Source of the DNA: Chamaesiphon sp031376885
GTDB lineage: Bacteria > Cyanobacteriota > Cyanobacteriia > Cyanobacteriales > Chamaesiphonaceae
Direction of reading: 5' to 3'
DNA length: 64,000 nt
Assembly: GCA_031376885.1 (NCBI GenBank)
Contig: JANMEL010000263.1
Location: 4,510-68,509 of the forward strand
In this document: one piece after another, positions 27,753 to 37,700 of the stretch
Layout of the letters: each line of letters begins with the position of its first letter
Numbering within the stretch: position 1 is the first letter of the stretch
The notes under the pieces: model-generated
What the model was told of the DNA's origin: nothing
What the model saw: the letters and a program-made list of their open reading frames with translations, nothing else
Database searches by the model: none
Translations under genes and position numbers: made by a program

Positions 27753-28115
27753 ATGCAATTAGTTCGATTAACATCAGACAAAATTGTAGACTTATCTCGA
27801 TTTGTGGCGATTTTGCCCAATGAAGAAAACCATTGCTATTCTCTCATACTTGAAGGCAGCGATCGAGATATCCCAATTTATCAAGACGATCTTAATATTC
27901 TCACCAAATATTTGAACAAGCCAAAGATTGTAACCCAGACTCAATATAATCTTGCTGACTTAGCAAAACCACAAGCCGTAGAAATCCTACAAGCTAGAAT
28001 AGCTAGGCACGAAGCAATGAGTGATGAAGAATCAGCCGTAAGAGCCGCCGCCTGGGAAAGATTTAAACACAATATTGATGCCGACAGACCCGATGGTAGT
28101 AAACTTTATTCTTAA
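27753..28115 (+). CDS. putative antitoxin of a PIN-toxin pair
   Basis: 120 residues, ending three bases before the PIN-domain gene. The N-terminal half looks beta-rich (RLTSDKIVDLSRFVAILPNEE), the C-terminal half helical and charged (AVEILQARIARHEAMSDEES). I do not recognise a DNA-binding fold. The role as antitoxin rests on position and size next to a PIN toxin, the usual layout of type II modules. Confidence 0.6.
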   Translation: MQLVRLTSDKIVDLSRFVAILPNEENHCYSLILEGSDRDIPIYQDDLNILTKYLNKPKIVTQTQYNLADLAKPQAVEILQARIARHEAMSDEESAVRAAAWERFKHNIDADRPDGSKLYS

Positions 28116-28118
28116 TCT

Positions 28119-28589
28119 ATGGCAATTGTGTTGATGGATTCGGGGATTATTGGTTTGCTTACTAATCCCTATAAAAAAGGCGAATCAGCAGCTTGCGAAC
28201 GTTGGCTACTGGGTTTATCCGCCAAAGGCGTTTATATTGTTTCGTCAGTTTTATGCGATTATGAAGTTAGGCGAAATCTAATTCTAGAGAGCGAACGCAC
28301 AGGAAATCGAGATAACTTAAACAACCTCGATGAATTGACTGATTTTGTTTCATTTTTATCGGTATCAGATGAAAGTCTGAAATTAGCATCTGTGCTGTGG
28401 GCACAATCTAAATTAAGTGGACTACCAACCGCTCAAGATGGTTCACTGGATGCGGATTTAATCATTTGCGCTCAATGGCGAATATTATCAGCACAATATC
28501 CAGGACAGATGAGTATAATTGCTACTACAAATGTTAAGCATTTAAGCCGATTTGCTACTGCTAGTAAATGGCAAGATATAAATCTCTGA
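28119..28589 (+). CDS. PIN-domain toxin-like RNase
   Basis: 156 residues. The first acidic residue is in VLMDSGIIGLL (D7), a middle glutamate in CDYEVRRN, and the C-terminal acidic pair in SLDADLIICAQ, with IATTNVKHLSRF as the last strand; this is the PIN nuclease pattern of VapC toxins, though the second half of the last motif reads TTNVKH rather than the common T-x-D. The gene follows the putative antitoxin by three bases and would cleave RNA when freed from it. Confidence 0.78.
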   Translation: MAIVLMDSGIIGLLTNPYKKGESAACERWLLGLSAKGVYIVSSVLCDYEVRRNLILESERTGNRDNLNNLDELTDFVSFLSVSDESLKLASVLWAQSKLSGLPTAQDGSLDADLIICAQWRILSAQYPGQMSIIATTNVKHLSRFATASKWQDINL

Positions 28590-28628
28590 TGTGATACTTT
28601 CATTTAACATTCAACCGAGCCTAACTAT

Positions 28629-29756
28629 ATGAAAGTTTTTCTAAAACAATCTGGTCGTGGGTGGATACATTTATGTGTAGAAACTAGTAATGTCTGCACT
28701 ATCATTCATACATCAGTCACATTCGATCCTTATGAGCGATTATACATTTGGCTCGGACAAATCCGCGATTCTCAATTACCTGTGTCAATGATAATTGATG
28801 AAGAAGGTTATGGAGTTGAACTGATAGTAGAACCTGACAAAAATGATACTGTATTTTTTCATATTGAGCCTTGGTTCTCCAGCACAGATCGGATAACATG
28901 TGGAAAAGAAATAATCAACCGTCGAGAACTAATTAGAGCATTTCATAATGGCATCGTCGATTTCATAAATAATGATTTTATTTCATCTAATTGGGCTTCT
29001 ATCGATTACCTGAGTTATCAAAATTGGGATGCATTGCTCAGAGATGATCTCAAGCCTCAAAATTGGGAGAAACGTTTACTAATAGCTGGATTTGAAATAT
29101 TCAAAAGTGAAAATTATCCAGACGTAAATACGGAAAATATTCCTGAAAAGTATCAACTCACAGCCGACCAAAAATCCATACTGACACTAAAATATGCAAT
29201 AGAGAGAATAGCTATAGCGAATAAAAATTATTCTCAAGAAATAAAAGATTTTACTAGCTTATATCACAAGTTGCCTGAAGATATTATCTTGAATGAAGTC
29301 GATATCGACTGGTATCAAGAACATAGAGCAAAGCTTAATACAAGGTATGACAAATCGTGGGAAATAGTTATAAAAAAGAGCGATCGTTATCTTAATTTAC
29401 ATAAATCCAGACTTGAATCATTGAAAATTGGTCAAGTTGTTGATGGCACAATAGTAGGAATTAGGGACTATGGAGTATTTGTAGATTTTGGTGGATGTCG
29501 TGGTCTTTTACATATTTCAGAAATTTCTCAGTCAGAAATAGAACACCCCAATCGAATATTTGCAGAGAGAGATTGGGTGAGAGCAATTATTATCGATTTG
29601 GATATCGATCGACGTAGAGTTACTTTATCGACTAGTATTTTAGAGTTAGAATCTGGAGACATGCTGAAAGAGCCGTGGAAAGTCTATGAAAAGGCTGAAG
29701 AAATGGCAGCTAGATATCATCAAAATGTCTTATCGAAGATCGTTGAAGTCGATTAG
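28629..29756 (+). CDS. unknown N-terminal domain fused to the last S1 domain of a ribosomal protein S1
   Basis: 375 residues. Residues about 270-345 are an S1 RNA-binding domain (LKIGQVVDGTIVGIRDYGVFVDFGGCRGLLHISEIS). The tail after it (GDMLKEPWKVYEKAEEMAARY) resembles the C-terminal extension specific to cyanobacterial 30S protein S1. The first 260 residues, beginning MKVFLKQSGRGWIHLCVE, match nothing I recognise. The other two or three S1 repeats of ribosomal S1 are absent. The gene lies between two PIN-toxin modules; RNA binding is the only role I can support. Confidence 0.75.
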   Translation: MKVFLKQSGRGWIHLCVETSNVCTIIHTSVTFDPYERLYIWLGQIRDSQLPVSMIIDEEGYGVELIVEPDKNDTVFFHIEPWFSSTDRITCGKEIINRRELIRAFHNGIVDFINNDFISSNWASIDYLSYQNWDALLRDDLKPQNWEKRLLIAGFEIFKSENYPDVNTENIPEKYQLTADQKSILTLKYAIERIAIANKNYSQEIKDFTSLYHKLPEDIILNEVDIDWYQEHRAKLNTRYDKSWEIVIKKSDRYLNLHKSRLESLKIGQVVDGTIVGIRDYGVFVDFGGCRGLLHISEISQSEIEHPNRIFAERDWVRAIIIDLDIDRRRVTLSTSILELESGDMLKEPWKVYEKAEEMAARYHQNVLSKIVEVD

Positions 29757-29778
29757 AATGGATCTCATAAATATCGAT

Positions 29779-29852
29779 CGAAATAATTGTTCTGCATGGT
29801 TTTCAAGTAGCAACACAAATCATACTACTTTGACTCGATCGACTGTATAGCC
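29779..29852 (-). pseudogene. remnant of a second methylase gene, 3' end
   Basis: About 74 bases match 24211-24290, the last codons and downstream flank of the XamI-type methylase gene, at roughly 70 percent by eye. On the minus strand the remnant reads SSQSSM followed by a stop where the intact gene reads SSQNSM and ends a few residues later. Together with 30966-31303 it marks a decayed second methylase gene, now split by the toxin-antitoxin pair between them. Confidence 0.65.
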
Positions 29853-29945
29853 ATAAATGTAATCAACAGGCGAATATTCAATCTTGCCACTTGACTCTAT
29901 CCGATCTATAATTTCTATAGGAACTAGAGAAAATTCTGATTACCT

Positions 29946-30293
29946 ATGTCTGGAGTAACTGTATCAGCCCACACCAGTCAAGAAATAGTCGATCGCATCG
30001 ACTCGATCGCCAAATCTGAACGCCGCAATCGATCGCAAGTAGTCGGGATGGCGTTAGATTTATTTGTCGAGCTTCCTCCTTCAGTGCGCGAAGCATGGCT
30101 CAAAGCCAGCACCACAAGCTCCCCACAGCAGATGAAAGCATTGATGGATAACATCGCTCGAACGATCGTTGATGCTCAGTATCAAGCCGCACATAGCAAA
30201 ACGATCGAGCAAATGCAGATCGAACACCTAGAACCATTGAATACAGAAGACGATCTTCTGGCTGCTGCGGTTAAAATAACCAAGCGGACATAA
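29946..30293 (+). CDS. ribbon-helix-helix (CopG-like) antitoxin
   Basis: 115 residues. The N-terminal 45 residues have the ribbon-helix-helix pattern: short beta strand VTVSAHTSQEIVDRIDSIA followed by the SERRNRSQVVGMALDLFV helix. Such proteins bind their own promoter as dimers and neutralise the toxin with the C-terminal part. The stop is one base before the start of the PIN gene. Confidence 0.82.
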   Translation: MSGVTVSAHTSQEIVDRIDSIAKSERRNRSQVVGMALDLFVELPPSVREAWLKASTTSSPQQMKALMDNIARTIVDAQYQAAHSKTIEQMQIEHLEPLNTEDDLLAAAVKITKRT

Positions 30294-30294
30294 A

Positions 30295-30825
30295 ATGTTG
30301 CGATTGTGTTTGGATCTAAACATTTGGGTTGCTGCTCTACTCGCAGATCGAAAAGGGCGAGTTAATACAGGTTCTCAGTATCTGGTTGAAATCGTCAGGA
30401 ATGGCTCTTCTTCCGTCGGTGCAGTCAACCTTATTATTTCATTGGGAATGCTCGATGAACTGAAATCGGTAATTGTCGAGCATTTAGGATTGAGCATCGA
30501 AATAGCCGATGCGTATGTATCGGCGATCGAAGAGTATGCAAAACTGGGGGCACAATTAACATTAGGCGGAACTGGGGTAATTGGGTTGAGAGATATAGAA
30601 GACGCTCATGTATTAGAAACAGCAATTGCTGGTAGAGCCGATTTTCTAGTCACAGCTAATTTCAAAGATTTTATCGTCGATCGAGATACTAAAATAGAGA
30701 TTCCAGATCGTCACGCTATTTACTATTCATCAGCCCACAGCCTCCAAATCGTCCATCCATATCTAATGCTAGAGTGGATTAGATATGGAGATCTGCCCAA
30801 AATATCACCCCAATATTCTCTCTAA
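30295..30825 (+). CDS. PIN-domain toxin
   Basis: 176 residues, one base after the antitoxin. Acidic residues of the PIN nuclease are at D7 (CLDLNIWVAALL), in the middle helix, and in RDIEDAHVLETAIAGRADFLVTANFKDF, where D-x-x-V and the ADFLVTAN strand are family features. The start ATG belongs to MLRLCLDLN. It probably cleaves RNA. The TAA stop lies inside the left arm of the inverted-repeat element that follows. Confidence 0.85.
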   Translation: MLRLCLDLNIWVAALLADRKGRVNTGSQYLVEIVRNGSSSVGAVNLIISLGMLDELKSVIVEHLGLSIEIADAYVSAIEEYAKLGAQLTLGGTGVIGLRDIEDAHVLETAIAGRADFLVTANFKDFIVDRDTKIEIPDRHAIYYSSAHSLQIVHPYLMLEWIRYGDLPKISPQYSL

Positions 30826-30950
30826 GCTGTCAAACATCTAAATTGCACATTCGATTCCGCTCAAACTATTTTGTTGAGCGGAGTCGTTGGCGAAGCCTTT
30901 CCCTTGGAAATAACCAACGGCGGATGTACTTTAAATGTCGAACAGCTTAG
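30822..30950. repeat. 129-bp nested inverted-repeat element (MITE-like)
   Basis: Terminal 9-base inverted repeats CTAAGCTGT and ACAGCTTAG are perfect, and similarity of the arms continues for about 30 bases. A second hairpin lies inside (CCGCTCAA and TTGAGCGG), followed by a GTTGG...CCAAC pair. The element starts at the stop codon of the PIN toxin. It carries no ORF. It may be a non-autonomous mobile element or a strong terminator; I see no target-site duplication. Confidence 0.6.
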
Positions 30951-30965
30951 TTCTAAGTTTAACCT

Positions 30966-31303
30966 CTGGGAAATCGCGACCATTTATTTTCATTTACCAA
31001 TACCCTTGAACTGACTATTTTCTCATGTGTGGGATGTTCGATCGAACCGCCATAAGTAAATTTGACTTGACGATCTAGATCTGGCTTCTTATTCTGAAAC
31101 CAGACAACAGCAGAAGAAACCAAAGCACGATCAAATTGAGTATCTTTGGGATCGAATCGATGAATTTGCAACAGGCTTACTTCATTCAGTAGATATTCCT
31201 TAACAGCTCCACGATAATTTACATCCATAAATTCACTCGGTATCAACCATCCTGAAATAGCATTCGATCGCATCCAAGGATGAGATAACGCGATAAAATA
31301 AAT
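30966..31303 (-). pseudogene. internal fragment of a second methylase gene
   Basis: Matches 24968-25305 of the intact methylase at both DNA and protein level: WMRSNAISGWLIPSEFMDVN, LLQIHRFDPKDTQFD and AVVWFQNKKPDL are almost the same. The motif I and NPPY regions are missing on one side and the target-recognition part on the other, so it cannot methylate. The frame is still open, which suggests fairly recent loss. Confidence 0.88.
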
Positions 31304-31364
31304 GAGTCTAAATCTGTCGTGAAAGTTGAAGTGCGGAACGTGGGTTATACATTTCCAACAACCT

Positions 31365-31735
31365 CTAAGCAACGACATTAAAGTCAGCAGCAGTTAGAGC
31401 CAAACCAGCAGTTAGTTGGACAAATTGACCGCCATTAGTGCCAAAACCCGCAGTAGCTGCATTATTAATAGCTCCATCGGCATTGTAGAATAACTTACCA
31501 TTAGCACTGTTGTAGACGATCGTACCAGCCGCAGTTGCAGCAGCAAGATCCGTGGTGACAGAGCTAAAATTGGTGGCGAGTAATGGAGTGCCAGCCGTAG
31601 TTGTGAGGGCAGTAAAATAAGATTTACTCAACTGCACTTTGTCTAATTCAACCTTGTTGAAATCAGTAATGGTATCAACGCCCATAGCCGTGAGTAAATT
31701 CAATAACGGGCTACCATCAAAAGCAAAGGTATCGC
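31365..31735 (-). other. C-terminal type I secretion-type tail of the giant protein
   Basis: The last 120 or so residues contain DTITDFNKVELDKVQLS, DLAAATAAGTIVYNSANGKL, FYNADG and the closing LTAADFNVVA. This tail recurs at the end of many cyanobacterial RTX proteins and carries the uncleaved secretion signal read by an ABC/MFP/TolC type I system. Confidence 0.75.
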
Positions 31736-34700
31736 TCCCAGTGCCACCAGTGAGAGTATCATTACCAGCAGCACCATTAATGACGTTATTACCCACACCA
31801 CCATTGATGATGTTATTGGTACTATTTCCATTACCATTGACTGAGCCAACTAAATTGAGATTTTCGACATTCACAACCAGAGAGTAGTTGTTAATCGAGC
31901 TAATGACGGTATCTGTACCTGAAGTGGCTGCTTCGGTGACGATATCGCCGATGCTATCGATGATATAGGTATCGTTACCTGCGCCACCAATGAGGTTGTC
32001 ATTACCTGCACCACCATTGAGAGTATCGTTGCCGTTATAGCCGTATAAGGTGTTGTTGAGGCTATTTCCAGTCAGAGTGTTAGAGGCATTACCCGCGCCT
32101 TGCAGATTTTCGATGCCAATCAAGGTATCGCCTGCTGCTTCACCAGTATTGTTAGCGGCATTAGACAAGTCAACGATGACAGCAGTAGTCGAGTAATAAT
32201 AACTCGCTAAATCAATGCCATCGCCACCGTCGATAACATCGCTACCTGCACCACCAAAGAGAACATCGTTACCAGCAGCACCAATGAGGGTGTCATTGCC
32301 TAATCCACCGATGAGGGTGTTATTGGCAATAGATCCCGTAATGCTATCGTTTCCACTACCCCCAGTGACATTTTCTAGTTGAGTTACGCTCAAGACTAAG
32401 TTGTTGTTGATAGTTTGGGCGGTGGTAAGCGATAGATCGATTTTAATGGCAGTGTTGCCGCTAAACTCGATTCTGTCTGTACCACCAGTAGTAGCTTCGT
32501 CAATGATATCGATACCTTGAAGACGATCGATATTAAATTTGTAGGTATCATCGCCTAATCCCCCGCTGAGACTATCGTTACCACTATTGCCATCGAGAAT
32601 ATCGTTACCTGCACCACCGGAAAGGATATTATCGCCGAAGTTACCTAGCAGATAGTTGTCTTTGATATTTCCGGTAGCATTGAGATCGTGTAATCCTGAT
32701 AGGCTGAGATTTTCTATTTCGGTGAGGGCAGTTAGATCGTAGTTGGTGCTGGTAACGATCGTATCAATACCCCCAGCGGCTAATTCGGTAATCGTGTCGA
32801 TGACGTTATCGGTGTAATAGGTATCATTCCCTAAGCCACCAATTAAGATATTGTTGCCGCCACCACCGACGAGGGTATCGTTGCCATCACTTGCTGTGAG
32901 GGTATTGTTGCCCAGATTACCAATCAGGAGATTATTGGCAGCATTACCCGTAGCGGTGAGGTTTCCGGTGCCTGTGAGCGTCAGATTCTCGATATTGGTT
33001 AAACTGGCGAGGGTGAAGGCGACGCTAGAAACGATTGTATCAGTACCTTTGTTTAGCTGCTCGACGATCGAGTCGGTAATGGTATCGACGATGTAAGTAT
33101 CGTTGCCCGCTCCGCCTGTGAGGGTGTCTACTCCCCCACCACCATCGAGGATAGTATTACCTGTAAATGTGGTGGCATCGATCGAGTTATTGGTGATGCC
33201 GCCAGTTAGTTGAACTATTTCGATACCCAGGAGTGTATCTGTACCATTTCCGGTGAGGGTGGTATTGGTGAGGATAAAGTTGACATTCCCTGATTCGACT
33301 AGGGTATCGATACCATCGCCACCATTGAGAGTATCATTACCTAGTCCGCCTGTGAGTCGATCGTTGCCCAATCCGCTGAGGATGGTATCGTTACCATCGC
33401 CACCATTGAGAATGACATCGCCTAATGTAAATCCAGTGGTGTTGAGTTGGTTGTTGCCGATACCGCCTGTGAGTTGTGCCTGCTCGATACTGATGAGTGT
33501 ATCTGTGCCATTTCCGGTGAGGCTAGTATTGGTGAGGATGAAGTTCACATCGCCAGATTCGACGACGGTATCTACCCCTGCTTTACCATCGAGGGTATCG
33601 TTGCCCAATCCGCCTGTAAGTTGGTTATTGGCGATATTCCCGTGGATTTGATTGGCGTTGATATTTCCCGTTGCATTTAGGTTTTCTGAGCCGAGGAGGG
33701 TGAGATTTTCGACGTTGGCAAGGCTAGCTAGGCTGAGGCTGAGGCTAACTGTAGATAGAATTGTATCTGTGCCCGCAGTGGCTGATTCGATAATTCCATC
33801 GCTGATGCTATCGATGATGTAAGTATCGTTACCCAATCCACCTGTCATGGTGTCATTTCCGATGCCACCATCGAGGTTATCGTTACCGCTACCACCGAGT
33901 AGTCGATCGTTTCCACCAGCTCCATTGAGGGTGACATCTCCCAGGGTGAAGGCAGCCGCCGAGATGACATTCGCACCATCATTACCTGTGAGGGTGGCTT
34001 GCTCGATGCCGCTGAGGGTATCGGTAGTGGTGACTGCACCAGTACCATTGGTGAGCAGAGTCGTATTGGTGAGTGTCAAATCGGCAATGGTGGATTCGAC
34101 GATGCGATCGATTCCCAATCCGCCAGTTAGAGTATCATTCCCCGCGCCACCTGTGAGGAAATCGTTCCCATTTCCACCATCTAAGCTATCGTTGCCAGTA
34201 CCACCAATTAAGGTATCGTTGCCATCTCCACCAGTTAAGATGGCTGTGCCTGTAAAGATGCCCGCATCGAGAATATTGTTATCGGTAGAACCAGTTAATT
34301 CGGCTCGTTCGATCGATTCTAAATTATCTTCTTCGAGAATAACAATTTGCTCGTTTGTGAGATTGAAATTGATTAATTGAGTATCTGTCAACATTAAGTT
34401 AGCAGTTCTTAATTCTTTGAGCGTATCAATTCCATCACCGCCAGAAATCGAGTCTTTGCCTAAACCACCTGTGAGGGTATCGATACCAAGTCCACCTTTG
34501 AGAGTGTCATTACCAGCACCACCTTCGAGGATGTTATTACCATTGTTGCCAATCAGGATATTGTTTTTACTATTTCCAATTCCTTTAGTATTGCCCACTC
34601 CAGTGAGGAATAGATTGTTAATCACATCGGTTTCTAGGAGTGTGCGATCGACAGCAGATTTGATTGTATCTTTAATTGTCACTGTCGCAGTTCCGACTCC

Positions 34701-37700
34701 AATTTTGGCATTAATACTAGGGGTAGATAAGGTGACACCAAAGGTTTCATCACTTTCTGCCAACGCATCGGTCAAAATTGGAATGCTGATGGTTTTAACT
34801 GTTTCTCCGGCGAGGAATGTGACTGAAGTAATTGCCGCCGCCGTATAATCTAACCCTGCTGTGGCGGTACCATTTGCGGTGCTATATTGCACCGTTGTAC
34901 TAGCGGTGAGATTGGGTTTGTTGAGGATGATTGTTACCACTGCTTGACTGGTGGTATCTCCTTCCACGACGGTGATATTTTCGATGCTAAAACTAGGGAG
35001 ATTATCGGCTACCACTAGATTGAGGACAAAATTTCCAGTTGTGGGTACGGGAGTTCCAGCACTATCAACCGCTCTGGCACCATCAACGGCGATCGCGTAT
35101 CTTTGACCCAGAATAGCATCAAACGTAATCGAACTATTTTGCCCTTCACCCGAATCATCATCGCTCTTGACGGAGGTTAAGGCATTGACAACGGTACCTT
35201 GATATACACCGAGTACGGTATCAAATTGACTACCATTAGTAGAAAGTGTCACCTTCCCTGTAGCTGTAGCAGTCCAGAAGTACCAAACGGAATTACGAGT
35301 ATTGTCATCGAGGATTCCGGCTTCGCCAACTTCTCCCGTGGCGAGACGGTTGGAACCCGATACAGTCCAATTCGCACCAGTCATGATGGTGCCCTGAGCA
35401 AAGTTATTATTAATCGGCGTATCGTCGTTTTGAATCGTGGTGGTGATGGGCTGGGTGGTATTGATGGTGTACCCAGTGCCAGCAGCGAGAGTGAGAACGA
35501 TCGATTCGTCTAGCTCGGCAGTAGTATCGCCCACTGGGGTAAGAGTCAGTGTCGCTTTGCTAGCACCAGCAGCAAACGTAATCGTACCAGTCGTACCTAC
35601 ATAGGTTGCCGCCCCAGATTGAGTATAGTCGGTGGTAATTTGGGCGGTGCCACTGATGGTAAAGTTGGTCGTCAGCGCGGCTGTAGTCGAACCAGTGCGG
35701 GTAAACTCATATACGATTCGATCGGTACCTTTGAGCGGTTGTACGCCATTTTCGAGTACAGTCAGCTCGTTAGTATTCGTCAATGTACCAGCAACATCGC
35801 GCTTCTGTGAGTAAGCTCGGAGCGAAATTTGAGGTGTTTGGGTAAATTGGAGCGTCAAGGGTTTGACAATTGGTGCGGCTGGGGCACTGCTACTGTAATC
35901 GCCTTCTACTGGAACGACACGGAATAGTACCTGTTGTTGGGCTAATCCTGTAGAGGGGAGTTTAAATTCACTGATTAAAGTTCCGGTTGCACCTGTAGCC
36001 AAAGCTAGCCCTGTCGCAGTCGAAACAGTTTCCAGCAGGATGTCGGCATTATCCAAAACAGTGTCGTTGGATAGATAAGCTAGAGTTTTCCAGCCTGTTT
36101 TGGCGATACCCAAACCGTTATTTTTGACGGTAGCTGTTACCTGAATCGTTCCTCCAGCGGCACCTTGAAGCGGTGAGGTAATCGTTTGCAGACTCAAGTC
36201 ACCAAACTGAGTCGGCGTGACATTAATCTTGCGGACGATCGTATTATTGAACAGATTTGCTTCATTTGCCTGGATCGATGTACCAGGTAATGGCGGTAAA
36301 TCCGTACTCAGGAATAGATATTGAGTGCCACTGACATTATACGGAATGGTAATCGACTGACTCAGGTTCTGAGTTTGCCCTGGGGTGGGGAGACTGTGCC
36401 AATTCACGCCCAAGATGCGATCGTCCGCACTGAGTTTATCATCATTGGACAGATAGAAATAAGTTCGGTAGGCATCATTACTACTACCACCCAAGCCGAT
36501 ATTTTTGACAGTCCATGCCACATCTAAGCTTTGAGCTTGAGCGACGGTATTCGGGCTAGAGATTTGACCGATTTCTAGATCTGGGAGCAGGATCACCCCA
36601 TCATTAGTTTCGCTATTGATGGTGATTTTGGCTTTGTCTTGGTTGACGATCGTATAACCATTGACTGGATTTTGGAGCGACACAGTGAAGGTTTCTGGGG
36701 CTTCTGCGCGGTTATCGCCTTGGATCGCTAGATTAATCGTTTGAGTAGTTTGACCAGCCGCGAAGACCAATTTACCGACGATCGGTTGGAAATCATTGTT
36801 GGGGGTCGCTGTGTCGGTGGTGCCAGCATAGACACTATACTCAACGGTGATTTCTTTGAGACTCGCGACAGATAATGTCACCGTGAGGGGGACGACTTTT
36901 TGACCGCTATCGCCTTCGACGATCGCCAGTGTCGGAGTTGTAAAGGCGATGGTAGGTAGAATATTAAAGGTTTGAAGCGGCGCGGCGGCAGCAGCAGCAC
37001 CAACAGCACCAACAGCACCAGCGGTAATAGCGGGGTTAGAGAGGCGACCACCACCATCTATAGCGCGAACCTCCCAAGTGTATGCACCCCCTGCAAGTCC
37101 CTGAATCGTCCAACTACGGCTACCATCAGCTTCTAATTTGCCTTTGCCGATATTCCCAACTATGCCATCGGTAGCGGTAGTAGCGAGAATATTTTTCCCA
37201 GCGGCATCCTTAACTACCAGTTGATAATTCAAGCCGAGTGTGGGTGTCTCCGCATCGCTGGCACCACTCCATTTGAGCGTCACGCTAGTGCCATTAATTA
37301 GGGCTTGGAATCCGGTGGGAGCTGTTGGTGCGGTATTTGGGCTAACGTCGTTGCGGAGAACTTGAGTAATACCAGCACCATTGACGGAGAGGAAAAGATC
37401 GAGATCGCCGTCGCCATCATTATCGGCTTGGGTGATGGTATTGTATGTCGAGCTGAGGGGGATTTGGTCGAAATATTTTTCAAATCCGGTAGCTGTGCCC
37501 CGATAGAGGGTAACTTGTGCGCCGAGAATGGCTATATCCAAACGCCCGTCGCGATCGTAATCACCAGTGACAATACTCGTACCCCCAGTGAGGGCTGGAT
37601 TTTGGACGGTTGGAGCTTGGAGGGCAAAGGTACCCAGATTGTTTTTGTAGAAGCTGGTTTGGGCAGCAGTTGTCAGGAGTAGATCCAAATCTCCATCATT

